DNA of 64,000 nucleotides from Acanthaster planci (lineage: Eukaryota > Echinodermata > Asteroidea > Valvatida > Acanthasteridae): NCBI RefSeq assembly GCF_001949145.1, contig NW_019091366.1, positions 2,124,756 to 2,188,755 on the forward strand. Reading direction: 5' to 3'. The position numbers were made by a program, and so were the translations under genes. The notes under the pieces were generated by a model that searched no databases, was not told the origin of the DNA, and saw nothing but the letters and a program-made list of their open reading frames with translations. Positions 12,401 to 23,437 of this stretch are shown one piece after another (position 1 is the stretch's first letter; every line of letters starts with the position of its first letter).

Positions 12401-15400
12401 TAGGAGCTGGAAAGCAAAAATTCAGAGCATGTCCAGGAATGATTTGGACAGGCTGGCAACTAAAAACAAAGACACTTGAAATGAAATATGCAAATGAGGA
12501 ACCACCGTGACAAGAAAGGCAACAGATTTTGATAGATTCATTTTTTATAATATTTTCATTTGATCCTTCTAAGGTCAATTGGGAGGTGATGATTGGTTTA
12601 TCATGTCCTGTACATGAAACGTGTGCCCATGGTTACGCACTGACACGTTAGCCATCTGATCCCAACATGAAAACAGAAACAAGCCTTCCGAATACCAGAC
12701 ACTTGAAACTACATTACCAATAAAAAGCATGCATAAATACCTCAGTCGCCCTATTGAACAGTTTCAAACTTGACTGTGTATTAACATTTGATAATGCCCA
12801 CTGGGAAGTGATAATGTCCACTGTATAATCATGCACTGGTACCTGAATACAACAGAGTTTAGTTGATTTTGATTGGTCAAGAGTCTGTGTGCACGCAGCT
12901 CACCATGCGCACGCCAATTGGACAATTTGCATGAGGAATGTTCCATCAAATGGACAGGGGTGTTCAGGAAAATGAAAGCAAAATTCTTGAACCAAAACCA
13001 TTGGAGGTCCATCCAATATTGACTTCTTTTGACTCTCCGACTAAAAAGGCATTTATGAATAGGAATAAACACGTGCTTGGCCGCTCTTAAACTCGGGCAT
13101 TCGTCGCATCCGGTCTCCTAAGCCAGTCTTAAACACACGTTTAAGACCGGCCAGTTCCATACTGTATGGTAAGGGAGAATTATCTATTCTACTGACCATG
13201 TTGGTTATGGCAGAAAACCATCCTGTGTAGGCTACATCATCCTGGCCTAACTTGAACTGACTGCAAAACAAAACCAAATAATCCACGATTTAACAAATTT
13301 ATCAGCAACGAGACACGCAATTTCATGGTTTTTCTGGACTTTTTCACTTCAATCTTTCGTGTTCCTAACCGTTCCTCCATAGCTGGAGTAGAACATACCT
13401 GTTGTATCTCGCTAATGTGGACGAGATGACAGCACCCAGACCCTGTACACACAAAAAAAACCCAAAACTCAAACCTGACAAGAGTGTTCTATCAGAATGG
13501 TGGATCAAAATAGTGACAATGTTTCGTGTCAAGTTTGCCATGCACGAAGTCATAATCAGCCAAAAACAAACCACCTGCTACTTTGACACAAAATGAGCAG
13601 GGTTACATAATGCTATTCACATTAAGGATTAGTCCAAATTAAGACTGACACAGGAGATGATTTTCAGATTTCACGCAATTTTTTAATATATCATAAAATT
13701 AATCCAACAGCCCTCAATTTTTTCAGATTTCCGAGAGTGATTGTACTTACAGTAAGAGCCAGTTCATCATCCATTATTGACAGCTTGACTATGTACGGAT
13801 TGGCAGACTGTAGGGGAAAATAAACACAACGTTTATTTATTAATTTCAACACATGAAATTTTTCCTTAATTCCTGTGGGTTGGCAATAACCGGTCTTAAA
13901 TTTGTTTGCGGGCTAGATACATTCTGTACACCCTTCTACAGAATGGAGTCACATCCATCATGAAATCTACAATTGTGAATGGAAAACGCAGATAGACAGA
14001 CAGAGAGACAAACAGACTGCTAGCTACCTCATATTTTCTGTAGTTAACCAGCAGTGTAAGTAATAACACTGCCTCATATCCATGGTCCTGCCTTGAGGTA
14101 GGATTAGCCAAGATCTGAAACCAAAGATAAACCAGGTTAAGTAGTTCAACTACTTGTCTTCAAGTATGGAGGGTCGGGTTCGAACCCCATCCTCTTTCAG
14201 GGAACCTCCATTTTTCTGGAGACTGCACAGCACTCATAAAGTTCCCTACATTTTGTGTGCATCGCATACTTAATCCACTGTCAAACACATCAGACTTTCT
14301 GTTAATTAAATTTTATTTTGTGTTGTATTTCTTGCCTTTATACAACGAGTTTGCTTACCTGAATGATGGATTCAAAGACACTGTTGATCATCAGGTATTC
14401 CAAAATGGTGTTCTGGCTGACATTATCTGTCACCTATAAGTTAGGAAAAACTGCTGCAACTTCAGCAATTTAAGATGGCCTTCAGTACTACAAAGAGAAA
14501 TTTATCAAAGACACCCATGGTGTTTGGCGGTGACAGAGTTACGAACCTACTCAGATATTATAACACTATGAAAATGAACAAACACCAGTCAGAGATAGTT
14601 AATTGGAAAAATGAGAATGCTATTAGATACCTCTTTTGGCCTGGTTAGCAGGTGTAAGAGTGTACATGAATATGAGGTTTGGATAACGATGGTTGTATGT
14701 GACACCTGTGACATCCATACTATTCACAAGTTAGCATTTAACAACTGCCTTCATCTGATGGAAATCCTTGCAGCTGTCTTATTGTAATAAAGGAGTCAGT
14801 GGTTTTTACAGGCAATGAAAAAACACCAGGTCCAGTGGAGGTTAGGGGAGTAGTCTAATGTTGAATTTGGAAGGGTGACTGACCGTTGCAAGGATGAGGA
14901 AAAGTCTCAGGGCAAGGTTCTTTAAACTGACAGAGTAGACTCCAACTAGGATAGAGTTTAACCTCTCCACCAAATTCTGGGGGAAAAATTATAAAATTCT
15001 GGATTATTTCCACCAAATATAGGAGCTCAAAGTAAAACTAACAACCCTGACATTAAATCAAAGCAATCCCAAGTGATATTTTGGCAAACTCTTTCATTTG
15101 ACAATTTTTTGGCCAGGAATGTCTGGCTCTTGACTTGTGTAATATTTTTTCAGCTACATACATGTATATATGACCTATATATAAACTTACTGTCATCAGC
15201 ATTTCAGCCGAGTCAAATCCAATGAGGATATCAATGACCTCAAATCCATGGTCTGACAATGTCCGCTTGTGAACCCCTCGCACAAGAGCACACAGTGTCT
15301 AGAAAAAATAAGGTTAGACAAACAGAAATAAATTGGGAGAGGGAATATCCGACTTACATTTCAACTAACAATGAAGCTTTTCATTTTCCTTCACTGTGAG

Positions 15401-16489
15401 GATGTGTCAAGCTCAAATTTTCAAAATCATATGGAAATCTGACAGATTTAGCATTGTAGAGATAAACATATCAAAGACATGTGACCAGGAGGTTGATAGG
15501 GAGTGGAATGGGGGGTGGAGGTGTCAAGGTGTGTCAAGGGGGCGTGGCAGTGTACCGTTTCACTCACCTGAAGTGCATTGACAACTCTAATTGGATGATC
15601 CTGCTTCAAAGTAGCCACACTGTGGTAGAAGAGTGAATTGACGTGTTCCTGAAAAGAAAACCAAAACATTTGTCATTGTCAACTCCAATCGCAGCTCTTG
15701 GGATACCTGTGATATGTTTTTCTTGGAGAATAACTCGAAAGAAAGTTTCACCTTTATTTTGAGGAGTTGCTGTGGTTCGAGGGAGCCAAGTTCACTCTCA
15801 ATGTACTTGACATTAGCCTGGAAAATGGGCCAAGAAACAAGAGAAATAAACATTATTCAAACTTCAGCCTCAAAAACCCACAAAAATTCAGCTTTTCCAA
15901 TAGCACATTTTTTGGACTTATTGGGATGTCTCTCCCAAAAATAAACCAATGGTGCCTGGGACGTGTTGTCTAAAAAACATCAAAATCAGTGAAAATCAGA
16001 TACTGGGTATCTTGCTGCTTTGGAAAGATTAATACTGATTGGGATTTCTTCTATATTTAAACATGGCACTGGCACGAAGTCTAACTGGATAATGATGCCT
16101 AGCGACGATGTCCAGTCAAGATTGTGAGAATCTGTGAAAATTGATTTTGGGGACAATACAAATTTGATTATTATTTCATATTTCTGTACACAGGTAACCA
16201 GCAGTTCTTTCTACCTTGAGAAGGAACAATTCATCCCAGAAATTAGGGTTGCCTCTAGATGGATCTTGACCCTGGAGAAAAGAAAAGAAAAAAATTCACC
16301 TTTACTGTACAAGAACAGTTTCACCAGAAATTGACTTTTTAATAAATTTTTTAAAAGGAAGATAAAACAGCAGAACCAAGCAGGGTTTACCTTAAAAAAT
16401 GCATCATAGATGTCGAGAATCTTCTCCTTAAGAGCAATTTTTTGGTCAGACCCTGGCCGTAATAATGTAGGTCCCTTCAGTCGAGGCAT
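6420..16489 (-). CDS. ARMH3: ARMH3 / C10orf76, 26 exons, 687 aa
   Basis: In mammals this Armadillo-like helical protein (DUF1741) binds PI4KB and GBF1 at the Golgi and sustains PI4P there. Twenty-six exons join in frame, each with an acceptor AG and donor GT: 16489-16391, 16271-16215, 15817-15752, 15648-15568, 15298-15191, 14976-14884, 14433-14359, 14114-14028, 13807-13751, 13442-13399, 13260-13197, 12090-12044, 11722-11641, 11439-11361, 11108-11004, 10886-10828, 10500-10435, 10204-10135, 9985-9925, 9565-9477, 9322-9240, 9027-8901, 8358-8283, 7909-7831, 7565-7449, 6512-6420. The product has 687 aa; the human protein has about 689. Family landmarks include [80 protein letters not shown] and [13 protein letters not shown] start at 16489 keeps a basic N-terminus; a 5' UTR exon upstream is likely. 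No catalytic motifs are expected. Exon 12 (47 nt) and the exon 20 acceptor were set by frame and family similarity, so they are the least certain joins. Confidence 0.95.
8022..8207. repeat. Foldback or MITE-like element in ARMH3 intron
   Basis: The left arm CCCTAACCTTCCCCA with following CACACA (8022-8046) is matched in inverted orientation by TGTGTGGTTGGGGAAGGTTAGGG (8185-8207), with a few mismatches. A smaller internal inverted pair, CACAGAATT/AATTCTGTG, lies inside the right half. It sits in the ARMH3 intron between the exons at 8283-8358 and 7831-7909. No transposase frame is present. Target-site duplications were not established. Confidence 0.5.
9421..9471 (+). repeat. GACA-rich microsatellite
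   Basis: Imperfect (GACA)n-type repeat within an ARMH3 intron, ending just before the donor of the exon at 9477-9565. A similar but shorter GACAGA tract occurs near 13990-14015. Confidence 0.75.
14130..14200 (+). repeat. Possible tRNA-derived SINE remnant
   Basis: GGGTTCGAACCCC at about 14177-14189 matches a Pol III B box and T loop. It is preceded by a short hairpin (ACTTG/CAAGT) in roughly the place of an anticodon arm. The acceptor arm does not fold. It lies in an ARMH3 intron and is weakly supported. Confidence 0.3.
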
Positions 16490-18098
16490 GTCCAATGCAC
16501 AATGAATGGTGGACAGGTGGACAATCTGACAGATCTGAAGGTGAAAGAATGTTTCTTGCCTGCTGTGCTGATCTTCTGGGTTGAATCGTTGTGCAGCACT
16601 TACCACTTGAAACAAACGCAAAATTTAATGCAGTTAGTCAACAATGCCCTGAATAAGGTCATGAAGGTGAAATTTTTTATTGTTGGATCAAACCTTAACC
16701 CAGCATATCAAGTCGTTAACACAGCCTAATAAACAATAGTCTGCACTTATTTTGCCACTTAGACTTGACAATGTGGTAGCAAACTTAGGGACCTGTACGG
16801 TCACGGACATTAGACCATGCACTCATTTGGGTCAGTTAATACTTATCTGGTGTCAACACAATGTCGGCTGTATAATAAAGTGCGACAAGTTCACAGTAAA
16901 ATATATGAATAAACTTTGTAAGACAATCCCCAAGCTGACTCTGTCATGCTGAACATACTTACTAAATAAATCAGCAATCAATTTCGTGCTGGTTTACTGC
17001 CTCATTTAGCCTAGTAAATAACTGCGTTATTAACACTCAAACTAGGTTAAAAATTACAGGAAATTAATTGTAATTTTCTTACTCTATCTGCCACCTCAAT
17101 AGTGAAACAAATTACCTTAGAAATGAGAGATTTTAGAAACAAAGTAAAGATACAGAACATTACTACTCTCCGAATGATATTGAAGTCGTAACAAAATGCA
17201 CCCTAAATATATACACATGTCGAAAAACAATAATTCGTCAGGGTACCAGATATTTTGGTTGTAATTTTTCCGACTATAGATGGCGCTATATTCATACTTC
17301 GATCAATTTTCAGAAACGAATGAGGGCGTCGTTAAACAGGATCGTAATAATTTGTTTACATGGCAAGACTGCACTGGATCTGGAGTTCCACGGATATGCT
17401 GTAAAGAAGTGTAAGTTATCTGAATTGTTCCCCTGTGATTGAGCAAGAAAAGCGTATCATAATCATCACATTGCGTCATAGGACATGCAAGGTGGGCTTA
17501 AGGATTAAAGTTTGCTTCGTTTCGTCTCATCAGCAGGGTGCTAGCTGGCAAAATGGTCGAGTAACGGGGCATTAAGCGTAAGCCTTGGGCTTACGTACCT
17601 TAGCTCTACTGTACTGACATGACTGAGTATAGCGTCAGAGTAGGCCTATTTCTCTTTTTATGATTTAGGACGGGGTCGTCATACTAACGCTCCACGCCTG
17701 TACATATAGTAAGGTGACAACAGTTCTCAAAAATTCCCAAGACTCACCAAAAATACCTGTATCACCACCTACTACTTAGAAAAGTACTGGCTTCCGTAAA
17801 TGCCAATGTCAAACAGTTGGGGCTTCAATGATATTTCTAATTCTGACTTCAAAATCTGACTGTTTTTTCTCGACACACGCACAGCACTTAAAATTTTCCC
17901 CGCCTTCTCCCATTCAAATACGGGCGATTTTCTGACCCAGTAAGTCTATGGACAAACATGGTCCTCCAAGACGTACGCATGAGTCGAGTGGGCTTTACTC
18001 CTTTGACCTTGAAGTTGTGACTACACCAAGCTATACACTCCTCACAATGTTGATGTCTAAATGCATAGTTCACTTGACAAATGTTTCTCCTCTTACAG
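16490..18098. promoter_or_regulatory. Divergent ARMH3-ZFYVE27 intergenic region
   Basis: The start codons of the two genes are 1.67 kb apart, head to head. On the plus strand GAAGT|GTAAGT at 17410/17411 is a good donor for a noncoding first exon of the ZFYVE27 gene, joining the acceptor TCTTACAG that ends at 18098. On the minus strand a plausible acceptor (CACCTTCAG) lies just above the ARMH3 start codon, so its noncoding first exon is also upstream. Both transcripts may start near 17.2-17.4 kb, where a TAGATGGCGCTATA element sits. No TATA box stands out. Transcription starts are inferred. Confidence 0.45.
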
Positions 18099-18162
18099 AT
18101 TCTGACAAACTGTTCTCCAAGCCCAAACTTCCCCAGGATGAGAGTCTGTGACTCCTGAAGGT

Positions 18163-21100
18163 ATGACAATGGCTAATTGTCAGAGTAGTGTCAAGAATCC
18201 TGACACAATGGCAACTGGAAACCAATCTACAACTCTCACTGCCACACCCGGGCCACGCCTATCTCAGTACAGTGTCAGTAATCTTGTTGAGAGTGTCCAT
18301 AGGTTGGAGAGGTTGTGTTGGTATGTTATGGTTCTCTGGAGGATCATTGTCTTTCTATTCAGGTAAAGGAATACTTTTTCTTCAAGGAATTTGTGTTGTA
18401 AAACCTTAAGAGATTGTCTAAAAATGGAGGAAATTTCCATTTTTGACTCCGGTTTATTTTCTTTTTGTTTAGATGGGAATCGCCTTTTGTCACATTGTCA
18501 TTTTGGATCACATCACTTCTCATCTGCTACTTTATGGAGTCTGGTATGTTCTCTAAAATGATAAACAAATTGTTAATCTGAAACTCTGATTTTGCATCTC
18601 ATATTCTCGGCAACTATGAAAGATCCAAGACCTGTTTCAAGTTGATAATGAAGACTATTCCTATTTTTCTTGGCAGGTCAGATAATGGCTAGTAGTCTGG
18701 TGCTCCTCTTCCTGCTGGCAGGATCTGGAGGTGTTGTGAATTTCAAACTCCAAGAGCATGGTCCTTCAAGGTCCAAGACCCAACCGTCATCCAACTCACC
18801 AGCAAGCTTTACAAATCCCCAACAGGGGGTGGAGCAGAGTCCCGCCTGCATCGAGCAGCAACAGAAGAAAGGACGAGAAGTTCTGGCTGAGTATCGCCAA
18901 CTGATGCTTCAAGCTCAGGACTGGCTGAACTCAGCGTGCAACATGTTGGAAAGACTGCATGGCATACTTGGCTGGCAAGATGCCACCTGGTCATCAGTGT
19001 AAGTAAAATCGATAGCAAAAAGTGGCTGATAATTACCGGTAGGTGCAGAAGAGAAGACAAGAGAAACTTGTTGATGTGGTTTCTCCCAGATGGTTTTCCT
19101 CCAGTCTCCAAAGATAATGATAGAATGTTATCGTGCTTAGGTACAGTGATCACGTCACAGCCATGGTAACACAGTTTTGTACTCAATTGCTTGGATATAA
19201 ATATTATTGAAAGCTTTGTTGGAGATGTAGAAAAGGGACTCACTTGTTAGCTGGCTGTGTTGTACAGGTTGAAGAATTTTGTAAGTGGCTGCTATAAAAA
19301 TTGGATTGCGCTGAGTATTTCTTGGATTCTGTTGTACTTGTTATGTAGATTTTATGGGGGAAGCAGCGTCATCATTATATTGGTTTGTTTATTGCCATTG
19401 AGATGGTTTGTCATGGCAACCATTAGCAGCATCCTCTGCATCAATCGAGACTTTGTAGTGCTCCTCAAGCAGGTGTATGAGTCTGCACATTGTGACCACT
19501 TGTCGGATGGCAACGATAAGAAGAAAGAAGAAAAGATTATCAGACATGATGGGGTAAGCAACAAAGTCAGAAGAACTCTCTTCTTTCTCAAGAAATTCAT
19601 TGTGGTTTCTCAGGAAACTATTTCAGAATCGCACAAAATCCCAGGATTTTCTTTTGCTTGAAAATATTCAAATGCTATTGTTTCCAACATTGGCAGCAGG
19701 GGATTCACTTTTCTGTTCTTCATGTAAGCATTGCTCCTTGCGCATACTTGACTGGAAGTCATTAAATGCAGCTTTTTGTCTTAATAAAGAAGAAACTACA
19801 CCCCAGGCATTTCTCAGATGCTCCTTGTCGTCAGCCTGCATCAATGAATGGCCAATCCAAGGTGTGTCTTGTCTCCCTGGAATCTCTGAGCAGAATTCAT
19901 TGCTCCATTTGACCTCTGTCTTCATCACATTCCCTTCATTTTAGCTTGAGCAGGAACCCAAGGACAAACCATCCACAAAGGTCGAGCCGGCCATTCGTCA
20001 TGACATCCAACATCGCCCACTTCACCTCTGCGTAGGTTTCACAGCCATTTCTCATTACGTGTCTGGCGTAAATGACATTTCCAACCTACTACCTTTACTT
20101 GGGGGAGTGATATTTGGCTGGGACATTTAAGACATTTCACGTGCCATGATCTCCATATAAACAGCTAGTAGCTTTACCTTTCTATAATCAGCACAAATTT
20201 TTCTGTTTATGACATTGGCCTCAGCTTATTAACAATTATTATCTCATTCACTCATTTTTCACTGCTCATCAAATTAGAGAAAATATAAATGTACTCAATA
20301 AATCTCTTATCTGCAAGTTGGTGCTGTTATATTGGAATAACTCATTGTAGCATTTTTGTAGGGAATTTCCTTCATGAATAAACCTTTCCAGTTTATGTTC
20401 TTGCATAAATGATGATTTTGTTCCTTTCTCATTTCATCAGCAAAAGAGCAAATCTCTGGACGAAGCTGGGCCGAATTATTCCAAAGTAGCAGCGGCCAAT
20501 CGGAATCGTTCATCAACAGCTCCAGAACTCCCGACCCTTAAACTGAATTCAGCAGGCATGCCAGTTGAAGTCTGCTTCTTGTGTGGAACAATGTTCACCT
20601 CTGTTTTGAAACGAAGGGTGAGTATGTGACACGTCCTCTGTTCAAAAGAAATAAAGTGTTGGCCATTTTCTGCAGAGGTTGTCCATTTTAGAGTAAATAG
20701 CTACACAGTTGAACTGCACATGAACAACAAATCAATGAGCAAATCACTGAGATAAATCTGTCTAATCACGTCTCTGGAGCATAGAAATCAATGAGATCTC
20801 CTTTTTATCTCAACTTTCACAGAGATACTGTCGTTCTTGCGGTTATCAGTTCTGTCAGAGATGCTGCTTCAGAAAACTTCCCAGATGTGTCTTCGGAGCC
20901 ACTTGTAAGTTGGCAATCAAAGATTTCATGTTTGTAACACCAACATACATGTAAATTGTTCAGGAACTTTTTCAAGGTCGATTATGTGGTTATTCGACAC
21001 CGCTTGGTTTTACCTGACCATTAAGTCTGTGATAAAGGAAGTGGTGTGATAAAACATCTTGCTTGGGGACAAATTCAAGCATTTAATTCATTTCAAAGCT

Positions 21101-21299
21101 GCTTCTAACAAGGAAGCAGCCTTTCTTATGTTTCGGTTTGGTTCTATTTTCATGTCTGAGATTCAGTTTGTCATCTTTTGATATCTCAGCTCCAGCTGCT
21201 CAGACCGAGAAGGAACTCGTTTGTAATACTTGTTACGCTACCATGAAAGCAGAGGATTCCACCCAAGTGTCTGGTGGCACGACAATGGAAGAACGCTGA
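18163..21299 (+). CDS. ZFYVE27: Protrudin (ZFYVE27), 8 coding exons, 444 aa
   Basis: Protrudin is an ER membrane protein that bridges ER to late endosomes and promotes kinesin-driven protrusion growth. Coding exons: 18163-18362, 18473-18543, 18677-18998, 19268-19553, 19945-20031, 20441-20617, 20823-20904, 21190-21299, all in frame. Hydrophobic segments lie near residues 51-66, 71-88 and 93-108; a longer hydrophobic stretch around 205-255 fits the family's hairpin region. The C-terminal FYVE-type zinc finger has ligands C367, C370, C384, C387, C392, C395, C420 and C423. As in protrudins, the canonical RHHC core is replaced (here RRYC), and FCQRCC and GATSPAAQ are family-typical. The length exceeds the human 411 aa. 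I see no clear FFAT motif. The exon 5 donor (TGC|GTAGGT) is the weakest join. The ATG at 18163 is followed by a second in-frame ATG at 18169. Confidence 0.92.
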
Positions 21300-23437
21300 A
21301 AAGAACAAACGTCTCAGGTTTTGAAATGAGGTCTTTGAGAAATTTCAAGACAGTGTGCGCAATGTGATTTGCTCAGTTGTAAATGGGTGTCGTATTTGCC
21401 TTTCACCACTGTGACCTCGTCTGCGACTGTGGTTTTTTTTCTTTATTAGCAAAGATTGGAATTAAATGCATAAAACGATGTCACACAGTATTAAACAAAA
21501 TAACAAGAAAATTAAAATGCCTCTTCGATAACTGTAAGCATTATTTATTATAATTGAATTTGACGAATTGATCCTTTTACAACTTTCTCCAAAAATCATT
21601 AGTTTCTGTGGAACTAGAAAATAGCTTCCATGTATTTTGATCAAACTATTTAATGAAAGAGGACATTAGATAAGGAAGTCATTGTAATTTTCTATTTGTC
21701 TCCATGGGGCAACTCGAAATCAAACTGCTAACTTTGTATGCGTTTTATTGCAAATCAAATTTGGTAAAATGCTAGTAGATGTATCTGCTTCAGACTGGGC
21801 ATTTTCAACAATCTGAAAAATCTTTTTTGCACTTTCTATGTAAAAAGCCATGATCTGATCTGATCAGGAAAAAGTTTATGAAAGATGGAAACTGCTCATT
21901 AGCATCTTAATGTTGATTTCAATTTGAACGTTCTTTTAAAATGCAGATTTACTACTATTCTAGTTTAAAGGTGTCCAATTGGCCGGTTTTTGTGATCCAG
22001 AAATTGGAAGATGTCAAGTTTTTATGAATCCTTTGATGGCCCTTGAACCGGTGCTGAAATTAGAAAGTGAAGATGAAGTGCATTATGGGAGATTTAAATC
22101 TATATATTTTTTCATTGTATTAATGATTGATATGTTATTGTCCTATGGTCATGAGTTGTTCGTGTAAGGTTTGTGTAATACCATCTTTTATGGTTTGGAC
22201 GTGGTATCTTCACAATATTTTTGTGTAAATTCACCATTTTAGGGTGTTGTTTGTTTTTGTACGGAAAATGATGACGTCCTGTGATGTGCCGTTTAGTAAG
22301 TGTGTACTAATGAAGAGGATTATCTCGCCGAGGCTGCATGTTTTAATTGATTGGACAACTGTGATTAAAGTGGCATGTTTTTTTGGGGGGGGCAGACGTC
22401 TTAGTGGACGATCCCATCACCAATCAGACTGGACTACTGAGTTGCACACTGCAGGGTGACTGAAGTCATTTCATTTAGTCTGATTGAAAGTGTCCAACTG
22501 ATGGTGGTTGAAAAAGGACGAAATGAATACAAAACCTTACTGAAAACCTTTCTGTGAATCTTGAAAGCTTCAACATCTTTCATGAGACACAGGTGATGTA
22601 TTCCTACTCGTTGCTACATATACTATTACTGTGTTTGAGTAGTATTAGGACCTACTGGCTTAAGCTGCTGTCTAGTACTTTTGTTAGGATATAATTTTCT
22701 TTTATACTCTTCAAGGAACAAACTATCCAGTGTTAACTAAATTTCCAATATGACGTACGCTATTCGGAATTGTACTTCGGTGTAATTTTTGCAACGAATC
22801 CGTCGTAACTGAGGTTTATCAGTTAATAATAAAAGCTGTAAATTTTGTTGGCTGTGACGACAGTTCTAAGTGTAATATTGGATATCAAAGTTAACGTAAA
22901 TATATTTATGTATTTGCTGAGTAGCTCTTTGTTGATGGCGTTCGTGTAAACTGAAAAAATGCCGTGCTGATCTGTGAGTTCACAAATTTTTCGAAATACC
23001 TATCAACTCAATTGTAATATTTAATAGTGAAATAATATGCTGTCTATTACATGTACAACGAATAAAGAAATGAACTTTGATTAACCAGTCAATGTCCTTG
23101 GTCAATTTGTCGTCCTCCTTTGTTTAATTACCTTTTTATGAATTCCGCTCTAATGCCGTGAACATTTTGCATCGTCACGATGAAGGTAGAAAAATAGAAA
23201 CATTTCAATTTGGTTATAAAACGTATTTGAAATCATTTTGTGCAAATAACTACTGTACAACAAATTTAAAGGATTCATTGTCTTGTCGAAATACGGACCA
23301 CTGGGGTACCGAATGAAAAATTTGTTTCTCGAAAAAAGGTTGCAACTTCCTTGCCTCGAGAAAGAGGGATATTACATGTAAACGTGTACATGTATACAAA
23401 AATGATCAGGGAAGGGTTTCATTCTAATTATCCGAAA
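21300..23437 (+). other. ZFYVE27 3' UTR and intergenic
   Basis: An AATAAA at 23061-23066 would give a 3' UTR of about 1.8 kb for protrudin; an earlier ATTAAA near 21460 would give a short one. Frames here are short and unremarkable. Confidence 0.45.

Noticed and set aside
12321-12578. Minus-strand frame in an ARMH3 intron considered as a missing exon
   Set aside because: It does not resemble ARMH3. The 47-nt exon at 12044-12090 supplies the missing segment in frame.
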